This document shows positions 34,199 through 45,600 of a stretch of 64,000 nt of DNA, piece after piece. The DNA lies in assembly GCF_000512585.2 (NCBI RefSeq), contig NC_089244.1, positions 558,001-622,000 of the forward strand, read 5' to 3'. The notes under the pieces are model-generated. The model saw nothing but the letters and a program-made list of their open reading frames with translations, ran no database searches and was not told the origin of the DNA. The number at the start of each line of letters is the position of its first letter. Within the stretch, counting starts at the first letter, position 1. The stretch is from Kwoniella bestiolae CBS 10118. Lineage: Eukaryota; Basidiomycota; Tremellomycetes; Tremellales; Cryptococcaceae. The position numbers and the translations under genes were made by a program.

Positions 34199-35706
34199 AT
34201 GGCTTCCTGGACCGGATCCCCAATAACAGTAGAAGAAGCGTTTCACCAAGTATGGAAGTCCTCCGTCGAGATCCAACCGTCTTTCTACTTCCCATCAACT
34301 AATCTACCTTCACCCGTCTCTTCGACCGAAGATGATCTAGCCACTGCAGAGATATTAGCAAGGATCAAGTTTGGGAGCTCGTCGCCTCTACGAGATTCTC
34401 GTAAGAGGTCGTTGACATCTTCCAACGGGGATGGCGAAGAGGATGACGTGAAACCTACGCTGAAACGGAAAAAGGAGAGTAGTGTCGAGAGTGTTGGTAG
34501 TGGTGGTGCAGGGGGCGCTGAAAGATGGCCCCCGAGAAAAGAGTTCGTCTATCTTACTTGTAAGTACAAGGCAATAATAGTTCTTGAATAGTTACGAGCG
34601 TGAATGTGCTGACTGATCTTTGGGTAAAATGATAGGCGTGGTGGCGATCCCACCTGTTGGTCGACAGAAATTACCTCTCTTCGGTAAGCCCTGTGGAAGA
34701 AACGAGATCATCGCCAAGGTAGTCACAATGGCAACCGGCGAGGGATGTTCCAGGAAACTCATATCCTCCCATGCACAAGTACTGAAAGGCAGGAAGGAGC
34801 TGAGCAAGCAGCGTGAGTCCGTCACTCCCCACTACAGATGTATGCGCGCACCTCGCTGACATATCTACCATTACTTCAGTTAGAGACCTTCTCACGACCG
34901 AAGAAGGGAAGAACACCGACGACGAAGCTGCTCCCACCGTCTACACCCTCGGTGCAGAGTGGAATTTCCCAAAATGCCTGAATAGGCTGATTGGTCTACC
35001 TGATAATTTGGATCTACGAACTGCTTCGACCCCTCCCCTGATCGCTCAACATTTCACGGAAGTGATCAAACCTCCCAAATCCAGCAAGAAAGAACGGGTC
35101 ACTCCCGCCAATAAAAACAAACTAACAATCATGACCCGACCGAGCAAATCACTTTCACCCTCTGTGTTCTCCGCCACCACGACCTCACCAAGTATGATCA
35201 GCAGTAATGAAGATCAGACGGTGCATCTCCCAACGCCAAAATCATCTTACCTCCCTTCACCTTATCTTCTGGGTACACCCACTCCATACAGCTATGATCA
35301 CGATCAAGACAGAAGGCCATCCTTACCTTCACCGAGCGATCTCTTCTCACCGAACTACAAGCTCTCTACACCCAGTCGAATGAATGTGTCTGAATGTATT
35401 GCTCCGCCCACTACCATCCCCCGAAGACCGGCTACTGCCAATGCGATTTCCTCTTCTACGACCAGACAACTACCTCCTCCCGAGTCTCCCATTTCGACCC
35501 GGTTCCTCATCGATTCTCCGTACCAGACTCCCCTCAGTTCAGCGAGACGGACAAGCGAATCTCACCTTACTGCGAGCCTTGGGAGGTCATCGTATGATAC
35601 TTTCGAGAGGGAATGCCTCAAGATCATGGGAGATGCCAATAGGAGGATATCGGGAGTTTCGATAGAGGATATCAAGAGGAGAGAGAGAAACCAACAGCGG
35701 TGTTAG
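34199..35706 (+). CDS. TEA/ATTS-domain transcription factor
   Basis: TEA-domain factors (TEAD, AbaA, Tec1) bind CATTCY-type sites and often control development in fungi. Exons: 34199-34559, 34636-34812, 34880-35706; 454 residues. The DNA-binding domain runs from about residue 113: WPPRKEFVYLTC, then AIPPVGRQKLPLFG, CGRNEIIAKVV and SRKLISSHAQVLKGRK. The last block is the strongly conserved recognition helix region (family form RKQVSSHIQVL). The first helix departs from the family pattern. The remainder is Ser/Pro/Thr-rich with short motifs such as SSYLPSPYLLGTPTP and ends in a charged helix FERECLKIMGDANRRISG. The first intron splits the TEA domain. I cannot assign a named orthologue. Confidence 0.88.
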
Positions 35707-35937
35707 AGGAATGTTTCACAAGGAATCGAATTAGAAAGCGATGATTGTGATGCGGTTGTGTGTGTCAGCTTTGATCATAGGCTAGAAGGATAGACAGCCA
35801 GAAACTCGTTATAAAAGGGATCGACGATTCATAGCAGAGATATCAAGGGACACAAACGGTATCACCAGAAAACAAAATAAAGTCAATGAAAAAGGAACCC
35901 AAGCGATCAATGATCGAGGAGAAGGAGGGAAATGGAT

Positions 35938-36779
35938 CTAGAGGAAACAACCCGAATCTCCACCAGCAGCTGAACCAGAGTTTGCCGATCCTCCGTTCCC
36001 TGCGTTTCCTGATCCGATGTTGAGGGCGTGTAAGTTGATTAGCCTGTGTTGTGTCGTGGTTGATCGATTGAAAAAAGGACATTTGTTGTGCGTTGTGTTG
36101 TGTTTGTTTTAGTAATTTGGTTGTAACGAAAATGTTGTTTATAATTTGGTTGATCGAGATTTGATGTAGTGAAGTAGTGGTTTGCACGTCCATGTGAAGC
36201 GATATATAATAATATGAGTGTGGATCGACAGAGCATAATATTGTCAGCAGGCTCAACTGGAGTCCAGATGGCTTCACTCACCCTCCGTAAGATTGTTCAA
36301 CCACATTCCCACCATTCGCTTGACCACCGGCACCTACATACCCCAAAAGATTGTCTTGTTTTAGCCCGCTGCCATTCGGAGAGGCGTAACAGACATACCG
36401 GTATAAGCTGATCCACCATTCCCGCCACCCAAGAGATTGCCCAAAGTACATCCCGCCCCGGCGGCACCGCCAAGGGCATCACCAGAGTTGGCAGATCCAC
36501 CTGATCCGGCGTTGTTGGATCCGATATTCAGGATATCAAGGTTGAGCAAGCCACTACCGAGCCGATCAGTCAAATACAAACATGATATGAGAATGGGAAG
36601 AGTGTCGAGGAAGAGAAGAACCTAACATACGCCTCGGAGATCCTCTGAACACTCCCACCAGAAGCCTGGCCGCCTACGCCAGTATAGGCTGAGCCTCCAT
36701 CGGGGGAGGCGATAGGTGCACCAAGTACCATGGAGGTCAAGGAGAGGATAGCGAGGAAAGTGATTTTGGAGGCGAACAT
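35938..36779 (-). CDS. Small secreted glycine-rich protein made of two duplicated modules
   Basis: This 153-residue protein of unknown function is read from minus-strand exons 36779-36631, 36553-36399, 36333-36282 and 36043-35938. It has a clear signal peptide (MFASKITFLAILSLTSMVLG) before APIASPDGG. Two homologous modules follow. Module 1 has GGSAYTGVGGQASGGSV, then GLLNLDILNIGS, AGSGGSANSGDA and a Cys. Module 2 has GGSAYTGAGGQANGGNV, then LINLHALNIGS, AGNGGSANSGSA and a Cys near the end (CFL). The introns before GLLNL and LINLH sit at the same place and in the same phase. Single Cys residues per module could pair with each other. A TATATAA box occurs about 200 nt upstream, at 36984-36990. 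It could be a wall or matrix protein or an effector-like peptide (inference). Confidence 0.8.
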
Positions 36780-37507
36780 CTTGATAGTCGATATAAAAGT
36801 AAAAAGTGGGTTTGGTAGAAGTAAAATAGAATAAAGTCAAATAGTAAAGGTGGGAGCGAAAATTGAATAGCAAAGAAGAACTGAATCGAAAAAGTAAAAG
36901 TCAAACGAAGAGAAAAGAAAGCTGAGTTGATTGGATTGTAATGAGAAGGAATGAAATCCATTTTGACCCACGATATACACTGCTTATATATCTTTTTCTG
37001 GAATCACCAGAATACGCTTCTGGGTGTCATATCTGATAGACACTCGTCGAACTGGGCTGACGACGGCATCAGGCATGGGCGTCAAAGATTCGCATATCGA
37101 CTGGGCCAGTTCTCAAAGTGTGAGGCATGAATTTTTGAATGAGTGCCACCATCCCACTCCATTCAGTCGTTTGACAACTGGACGCCTTGGTCCGCATGAC
37201 GATTTATACGTTTGCCATTGACATGAACAATGATCCGCTTCGCTCAAGCGTGTTGTCAAGTGCTTTTTGGCAAAGGGGTTATTGATGGATCTCCTATAAC
37301 TTAGTGAGACTGGACAATATTATAGAAGTTCATGAATAATACAGTACGATACATGAGCAATATGAGGTGGAACCAAACTTCTTACCGACAATCAAGGCAA
37401 TGAAGCTACTTGTGGACCATGAGCCCCTGTGCAGATCGTTCAGTACTTGATCAGGGCACGAAGCGCTTGCACGATGCAATGCCCGAAAAGCGGCTTCCAC
37501 GGGATTT

Positions 37508-37716
37508 TGACTCGATTGTTCAATCGAGTCAGACTTTACTGTAGCCCTCCATTCGCTCAAAGAAGCAGTCGTCCGCCTCACAGCCAGTGGATGGTGCTTC
37601 ACTCGTTGGTCGAGCGACCTTCAAGGGAATTTATGAAAGGATGTACAGTGACATGTTGTAATTTTTACATGAAGATATTATATCATTGCAGATGACTCGA
37701 TTAGAGATGACTCGAT
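37508..37716. repeat. Four TGACTCGAT sites, two forming a near-perfect hairpin
   Basis: TGACTCGAT occurs at 37508-37516 (+), 37523-37531 (as ATCGAGTCA, so -), 37693-37701 (+) and 37708-37716 (+). The first two form an 11-nt stem with a 2-nt loop over 37508-37531. The core TGACTC is the known bZIP/Gcn4-type half-site. The last copy lies about 28 nt before the TATAAATA box. Confidence 0.8.
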
Positions 37717-37743
37717 CATGATTTTGTACACGATTACACAAGT

Positions 37744-37751
37744 TATAAATA
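37744..37751 (+). promoter_or_regulatory. TATA box of the small gene at 37861
   Basis: TATAAATA lies 110 nt before the ATG at 37861, a plausible distance for a fungal TATA promoter with a short leader. Confidence 0.5.
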
Positions 37752-37860
37752 GACGGTCCAATTCAGATTGACCGCTTATCGCGCCCTCTAAACCCTAAAC
37801 TCAAAGACAATCTAACGCATATTGATATATCTGACCGTACAACCTCCACAACAACACACA

Positions 37861-38193
37861 ATGTCATCAGCATCCACAACCTCGCTCAGCCCCCCAACCT
37901 CGCTCTACCCCTCAACCACAGCTACCGCCCCATCCTTCGCATCCGCTTCCGATATCGAGAGTGGCCCCCTATACTTCCTTCCTTGCGGACTACCAGACCA
38001 CAACGATCCCAGGGCGAGAGCGATTGCCCCAGGTGATGGGGGCACTATCGGTGTAGGAGATAAGGCTGATTATCTGGCTTTTCGCCGATTACCTGTGGGA
38101 GGAAATGCGGCTGGCAGTGCTGGTACTTCCGCTTTGAGCGAGTTGCCACCTTCGGCGTATAATCAAGGATGGTCCACCGCAGGTACGGTCTAA
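37861..38193 (+). CDS. Small uncharacterised protein
   Basis: This intronless 110-residue open frame follows a TATA box and a cluster of possible bZIP sites. The protein starts MSSASTTSLSPPTSLYPSTT, is Ser/Thr/Ala-rich, then has the less biased segment GPLYFLPCGLPDHNDPRARA and ends YNQGWSTAGTV. There is no signal peptide or membrane span. I do not recognise a family. The start is the second in-frame ATG (the first, at 37822, lies close to the TATA box). The regular composition and the promoter elements support a real gene, but this is not proven. Confidence 0.55.
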   Translation: MSSASTTSLSPPTSLYPSTTATAPSFASASDIESGPLYFLPCGLPDHNDPRARAIAPGDGGTIGVGDKADYLAFRRLPVGGNAAGSAGTSALSELPPSAYNQGWSTAGTV

Positions 38194-38706
38194 TCTCTGA
38201 GGAGTTTCCTGTGAGCTCATGTGAGAAGGGCGAGGGCGACATGTGAGGGAGGACAAGATAAAGGAGAGCTCTTCGTGTATAGAGAATCGTACTGTTTGTG
38301 TTTGTTTCTCTAAGGACGGATCGAGGGGTTTTTTCATCCTATTTTCACAATGTGATTTTTCCCCTCGATCTGTCCAACCTTCTGACTAGTTCGAGGTTTA
38401 CTGTATTTGAAAGATGCATTGACTCATTCGTATTCCTCGATTCTGCTTCACTAAGCTGCTCATTCGTTCATTCATTCTTTCATACAGATTCGTCGCGAAT
38501 GATGGATAGTTGTTATGTATTTTGATGACTATAAATCTACTTATGATATTTTGCAAAATTACCAAAAATCCACTTGACTTCCACCACTTCAAGCTAATTT
38601 TCCATTCCATTTTCGATCAAAGTCCTTTTTATCCCATTATATAACCCTAAATCCCTCCTTCAGCCAAACATTCGACCAACCGTCCATTATCTTCCATTTC
38701 ACACAT
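38194..38706. other. Convergent 3' flanks of the small gene and the Zn2Cys6 factor
   Basis: These 513 bp are AT-rich and should hold two 3' UTRs. No gene was seen. Confidence 0.5.
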
Positions 38707-41700
38707 CTACAAGAATTTATAAGGCACAAACACATGCGTTCCATCCTCTTTCAACAAATATTGACCTTGACCTTGACCTTGACCTTGGCCTTGTTCGTTC
38801 TGCTGGTAACTCCCATTACCGTTCCCATCTGGCATGATCTGATTGGATTTCAGAGGTGGCGGGCCCAAATGAGGAGGCATGATATTACTGGTGTTGTTGG
38901 TGGCAGTAGTGTACACTTGATATTTCGGTGAGGTCTGTTGTCCCATCATATGTTGTGGGGGATTATACATCCTCGGGTTGGATTGATCACCATCGCTTTG
39001 ATTCGAGTTTATCCAATTTCGATAAGCTACGTTATCACCCTCATCGACCGGGTCTAACATCCCCCCAGAGCCGGACGAGGAATATGCGTTACGTTGATCA
39101 TTCGAGGTAGGTATATATCCCCTCATCAGCGCTATACCAGAGGTGTCAAAGGTAGGTGAGACTATAGCTGGCGAGGTGTAGGGCGGTGAGGTGGATGACG
39201 GAGTCGGTTCACTATTGTGTGATGATAGTCGATTATGATGACTGTGGTGATGGTGATGCACGTGTTGATGCTGATGGTGGTGTTGCTGGTATTGCTGCTG
39301 AGGAGGAGGCGGTTGAGTTTGGAACGAAGATTGGGGATGATGATTGGAGTGTGAGCTTGTCGTAGACCTCGATTGAGCGTCGGATTGAAGGCTCATTTGA
39401 TTGTTCTGATTTTCACTGGTCAATTTGGCAAGATCTGATAATACAGCTTCCCAGGTACCATCCATTTGAGCTTGATCGGCAGACATAGACGGTCGTTCTT
39501 GCCACTCTTTACGGAGACTACAAGATAACTCACGTCAGTACGACAATTCGTCTGTACAGCAGTATTTCAACTTACTCGATAGATCGTTCCCATGCTTTGG
39601 CATGTGCCCACCTCAACTCCTATACATCGCAGTCAGTTTCGCGTTCCAGCAACTATACTATGAACTCACATTAAGAGCCCTGATACAGATCTGTATATCT
39701 TCGTCGGACCCTCCAGATCGAGCCAGCAACATGGCAGTATAGTATGTTCCATCTCTAACGAGACTTGCGTCCCATTCAAAGAACCTAGAGATGTGGAGCA
39801 ATATGCATCAGCTGTCTTGTTCAGTTCGTGATTCGTAATTGGCGACATAGGACATACCTAGTCCCGACATGTCTTCGCACAATTTCCATGATCTGCCTAG
39901 TCTGTACTTCACATTTGCTTTTAGATATATCTAGCAGATGTTGAGCGTTGACCAGATCATTGTGCATTGCTTCTGGCGTAGAGGGATTGGATTCAGTTAT
40001 AAATGCCGTGGTCTGCGCTTGGGCGAGTTTCGATATTCGATCTTCTAGATTGTTCCTAATAACATTTTGAGCTTCGAACAAAAAGATCTTCCATCCATCT
40101 GCGAACCTATCGACGCAAGCTATGATTAGCTACGCCTGTAATACTGTTGCGATCACGCAAGGAGACACACCTGATGACTTCATCGCCTTGAGCAAAAGAA
40201 GGTCCAGAGGAGGAAGCCTCATATTTCAGCTGATCAAAATCCTCCCAACATCTTTCCAATGCTTCCCACGCTTGTTTCACCAGATCACCATTCACCGCTG
40301 TACGTCGTTTCGCCGCTGGTCCCGTCAAGGCTTTGTTGATTTTCCGACAAGCCAGAGCGAGATTGATAGGAGCCGTAGCGAATCGACTCGACAGTCTGAA
40401 TGCTGCAGAATCTCGAACCAGGGAACGGTGATCTATAGAATCTTGCATAGTTTCCAAATCTTCGTCATCAAGGTGCAAACGACCACCTTTCAAGCCTGTG
40501 GTGATACCCTCGTGTACGAAAGCATCTGAGAACCAAAGCCTCTGATGTCAGCTTTCTCTCCCTACCAAACAAGTCATATGGCAGCTTACACCAGTAAATC
40601 CTGACTCTGACTCGTACTAGATCTTGACCGTCCAAATCATCGGAGCCCCCATTGACTCCGGCTGTTCCACTGGGCTGACCATCGTAGCCCATAGCAACGA
40701 ACGAGCAGAGCGTGAAAACTTGTGAAATAGCGGCTTCATACATCGACAGTCGTTCAACGGGAGAAGCAATACCTGCACAAAAGGAATAGATATTAGCAGG
40801 TCCTTGCAAGTCGGGGATTCTAATCTGATCCGACACTTACCATCGGTCAAAGGCAGAACCAGTAATAAAACTCTGACCCCATCCCAAGTAGGTTTTCTCA
40901 TCAGACCGTACTCATCGATCTCTTTGAGAATGATCTCGATCACAAATCTCATCTTCTCCTTTCTCTTCTGTCTATCGTTCTCTCTGTTCATCTCCGCGTC
41001 GCCTGGGCTTAGCAGGCTGATGCTTTCGAGAGGAGCCCCACCACCTTCTGGAACGTCGAGTTGACCATATTCGTCCACACCGTACGATACCGCCCAAGCG
41101 TATAAGACATGGCACAAGATAGCTCCTTCGGGACCCATGGCCGATGCCGTGGGGATAGGGTTGGATAGGTACCTTCCTATAAAATTCTGAGGGTCAAGGA
41201 CAGGTCCTGCAATGAGTGAACATTAGATTAGTATACAATTCCGGATACGTTTATACTGGGAAGCAAGCAAGTTGAACATACGTTGGACCTGGAACCTCCT
41301 AAAGAAAGCGGAATCAAAGAACTCTTTCGTCAAGTCTGGTATAATCTCGCCTCTGTCCACCGCTTTGATAGGACTTAAAGAAGCATCCGAAGAAGGTTCG
41401 CCAGTCTGATGAGCTACTGCAGCGCTTGCAGCGGTCTTACCGAAGAGCATTTCGATCTCTGATATTCGTTTTCCTCGTCGAAGTTGCTTGGCTGCTTTCA
41501 GAGGGGCAAATTCATCTCTGTGCGTACAGCAGAAGATCAGTCAGGTGGCCACCATCCCACATAAGTGACGGAAGGTTTGGTGTGGAAAGTGAAATGGGTT
41601 TATCTCCCTGCTTTCTACACTTACATGCAGTTTAATCCTCTCTCGATACAGTTGGTACACGACACTTTCTTCTGTTTGGATACACCTTTATTCCTACTTG

Positions 41701-42676
41701 GTCCTACCCCATCTGTATCCTCCATGGTGGATTTCTCGGCTGCTTCCTGCTTATCCTTCAAATCGCACTTCACCCTTCTATGCCTGCACGCCCCACAAGC
41801 TGTGAACTGCTGTCTGGTGGTCTTTGATCCTGCCTTCTCCGCTTTGGTGGAAGGACCAGCTGAAGCGTTGTTCTTGGCATTGCCAGTAGGGATGGGTGCA
41901 GGGACAGTGGATTGCCAAGCTTGATGGCTGTGGTCGATCGGCATAGTCGATACTAGATTCTGGGGTGGTTGAGATTGTTGATGCTGTAAAGTAGAAGGAG
42001 GAGGGAAGTAATCTACCATAGCTGTGTTTTGGGAAGATCCGCTGTCCATCGGTATCGGTATGCCAGTTGGGGTGTGTAGAGGCGGGAAGTATTCTGCCAT
42101 ATTGGGATTATGTGATGATCCACTGCCCAACGGCATCTCGTAAGGTGACAGTATCATCGGCTGTTGCATCTGCTGCTGATGTTGGTGCTGCTGCTGATGA
42201 TGATCGAGGTACTGATTGGGTATGTGATGTTGATGGGGTGGTAACAGGACAGACGGTCCATCGTGTTCTAATTTTGGTTGAATGTTGGAATCGTAAGGTT
42301 GAATCAATGTCATATTGACGGGTGGACCGGGAGGTTGATTCTCAGCTGCATAGAAGATGTTGGGAGGTGGTGGAGGTGGGTAGTACCCTTGTACCTGTTG
42401 TACCTGGTCAGACTGCTGATGGATGTGATGGGCGTGAGGATGACCATGTTGATCGTTAGAATAAGAATGAGGAGGCACATGTCCATAAGGATTTTGAGGT
42501 AGGTTGATTGCTGGTGGTCTTCCTCGTTGATTCGATCTGCTCTGCTGAGGATCATGATTCTGGGTTTGATGGGGGTAATTCGATCCCTCTGCATGAGGGT
42601 AAGGTTGGGGCATCTGTTCATTTTCCCAATCCACAGTGACAGTCGTAAGCAGGAATTCCTCCCACCAATTGGGCAT
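38707..42676 (-). CDS. Zn2Cys6 binuclear-cluster transcription factor with a 35-residue inner loop
   Basis: Fungus-specific DNA-binding regulator, 1,136 residues. Minus-strand exons: 42676-41625, 41517-41282, 41206-40841, 40772-40590, 40525-40171, 40106-39858, 39784-39670, 39619-39576, 39517-38707. The N-terminus (MPNWWEEFLLTTVTVDWENE) is followed by a long Pro/Gln/His-rich region. The cluster begins TACGACRHRRVKCDLKDK and closes SCTNCIERGLNC, giving CX2CX6C, then 35 residues, then CX2CX6C. Usual spacing of the middle gap is 5-12. A fungal_trans-like middle region follows (FFRRFQVQR, then GPEGAILCHVLYAWAVSYG, IASPVERLSMYEAAISQVF and RVRIYWYAFVHEGITTG). The C-terminus has His and Gln repeats and a (GlyGln)6 run. 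The start is the ATG before PNWWEEF. A 4.4-kb upstream space has no recognised gene. I cannot name the target genes. Confidence 0.9.
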
Positions 42677-45600
42677 GTTGAGACGGGTGAGAAGGATACG
42701 GGGTGAGGTAAGAAGGGATGAGAAGAGATAAAGAGGGTGGGACTGTAAGAAAGGGGGAATCGAGATATGAAAGATTATACTCACTTGGATAATATTTTGT
42801 GGTTTCCATTACCCTTTCCCTGGCTGTCCTTGTATCGTTGTGTCCTTGTATCCTTTGGAAGAGATCTTTATTTTTGATGATGTTGATTGTGATTCGTTTA
42901 TTCTTGGCGCGAGCAGTGATTTCTAGGATTAAAGTTGGAGTGTTTCGGTAGTGTACTACGATTGTACTATTGCTGTCTTCTCCGAAGGGAGCACAGGTAT
43001 TTGTATTTCCCTTCGCTCGATTTGTAAATGGGGTGACGGTCAAGGTCGCCGAAGGGGGGATGGAAGGAGATGTGATATCCGAAGAGAAAAGGTATGACGA
43101 CGACGGAGAGGGGGGTTTTATCGAGATACCCTTTGAGCACTGTTCACTGTGATCGTGATGATGGGGATGGTGATGGAGACAATAAACGATCAATGTTTTA
43201 TGGTTTTGATGGTTGAATCCGGATGGATCTAGAACTGGTTCTTTTGGTCGTTTAATTCAAATCAAACCCGATATTGCAATGTAATGTATCTGATTTGAGA
43301 TGTTGATGGTGATGGTGATGAGAAGCGTATCAGATTGACATATTACACTATACTAGATCGAAGAGGACATCGTTAGCCTCTTGTAGCATGAACATGGACG
43401 GAATGAGCTCCGACAGTGCACCTCTTGACGGTCCCAATGCATTGACGAGGGATGGAGGATTGAAATTCACTTTGACACACACATAACCACATTGACACAT
43501 ACCTTTGAATGTATGCTGTTTCCTGAGTTGACCTTGGGCTTGACCTTCCTTTATATTGATTGATGATGTCCGACGAGCTCAATTCATAAGACGAGCTATC
43601 GCACTTGCATTTCGAACGATTATAGGATGATAATCTTTAATCTATCGGACAAGTTTACTCCGAGACTGCCCAGAGATAATGGGTCCGACCGCTAGAGTGA
43701 TGCAATTCAATGTAATGTAAGGTAATCTGATCTGATCTTTGACGAGTTGATGATCAATGCACAGATAGATTCGTTATGATTATTGTCCTTGTTCAGCTGA
43801 TGCTGACAGAGTGGGGCGAGGTGCGTTTGGGGCGTTGCAAGGGACAGTCTCCGGATGTATGTCTACGTCGGGTTTGATGGGATTATAAGAGGGCGTCGAA
43901 GAAATATGGTTTGAAGTTGTAAGTTGCAGGTCTGGTGTGTATGCTGATTTGTTGTATTGATGGTGATGGTGGGTAGACCAAACGGACAGATAACCGAGAA
44001 CGCAGCGGACAGTCGATCACTTTGCAGAGTCGAGTCGAGATTATATGATTCGGTCGGATCTTTTTACAGTAGGGAAGACGGTGATTTACTGAACGATGCG
44101 TTTCGTTTTTTACCCACTGGAACTTGAACTTGTTTGACGCCAGGACAAAAGGAAGTACGTAGTTGTAGCTGATAGGTCCTATGGGAAAGGGAATTCGAGT
44201 TGGAGTTGGAGTTGAGGGAGTAGTGATCGTAAGCTCCTCTCTTGTCTTGTCGATTGCTGGAATGTGAAAAAGTAGAAATGTGGAATGTGAAGGTGCCGAG
44301 TCTAGCCCAACTGAACTACAAATGCCAACTGGTTCCGGCAAGTTCGGAAATGAGACACACAAAGATAAAATACCACTATACTGGTAAGACTAGACTGCTG
44401 TAACAGCTCCATTCGTCCTCGCACTCGCAGAGAGAGAGAGAGACATCTTTTCGCAGTCAATCAATCATTGCATAATCGAAAAGGTCATGTTTGACCGTTA
44501 ATCTGGCCTAAATCACAGTGTAAGCAGATCAAACATAACATTTTTTTCCTGATCCTCTCTGGTCACCCTTTTTCTTCACAACCACGTTACCTTTGACATA
44601 AGTCAACATCTCGGACATATATCCACGGTTTGGTGCGATCTACACGATGATCTTCTCATGTCTCAGCTCCATGCTCCAACATCCTTTCATGCATGCATAA
44701 GAGGGTATGACACCTCCAAGAGGTATGTATGAGCGCCACTGAAGTATACTTCGTGGGTTTTGTACGACACCGAGCAGACAGCCCAAACAGAAGAGAGAGA
44801 GAGACCTAGACTTGTCTTATTTTCGGGTAAATCACAAAGTCAGCTTACGAGATTTTAAAAAGCCCCCAAGAAGCTCCACTCTCAACTTCTTTCTCACGTT
44901 TAAGAATGGCACGCGCCTCAGCCCTCAGGGTCGTATAGCTTCTGGCATCGTACCTTCCTCCCTGACCTCTGATCTCAACGAGGATTCAATTCAATTCATT
45001 CAATTCATCCAATATTTGATCGAGACCTCCTTGCAGAGGACAGCAGCCAGTCCATTACTACTGGTGACTCACACTTCACACGATCTGCCCCGATCTCATG
45101 ACACTTGACGTACTGTACTTTCAAGGTGTTTCGTCTCATCCATCACTATACTGTAAGAGCAGCACGGACGGTGGAGCTTTGCTCTCTCTCCACTTTCAAG
45201 AGAAAGTAACATGGTGGCGTTCTGTTCCCAACGCCATGAATATGCGAGGGACGTACGACATCTGTATATCGGCGAAAAGGAGTTGCTGTGTGTAATGCAT
45301 ACATATCATCCCCTCCTCGCCCGCTCATACAGCCGCAGTCAGTATTGGACAATATATCTGATACTTCGGGGGCACATACACAAGGTTTTAAGGGCTATCT
45401 ATGCAACTACTGTGCTGAAAAGATACGAACGATAAGTGTAACTTTGTGAAATCGATAACACATCCAGAAGTGACCGACTCGATGGATGGGAAAAACCATG
45501 CCGTTACCTATGACTCGGGCTTATATCGCAACGTGGGAATTTACGAGAAGACTTGTCTTCACGTTATGTATTCCTCTCTGACGAAGGAATGTCGATTCGT

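Larger units (their letters stand above)
36780..37860. promoter_or_regulatory. Divergent regulatory region with TGACTCGAT sites
   Basis: This 1,081-bp spacer lies between the secreted-protein gene and the small gene at 37861. TATATAA at 36984-36990 (minus orientation) suits the former, and TATAAATA at 37744-37751 the latter. Four copies of TGACTCGAT lie between 37508 and 37716. Short open frames here have no recognisable motifs and are not called. Confidence 0.55.

Noticed and set aside
37780..37800. AAACCCTAAAC string resembling a telomere unit
   Set aside because: A single copy within a leader region, with no tandem array.
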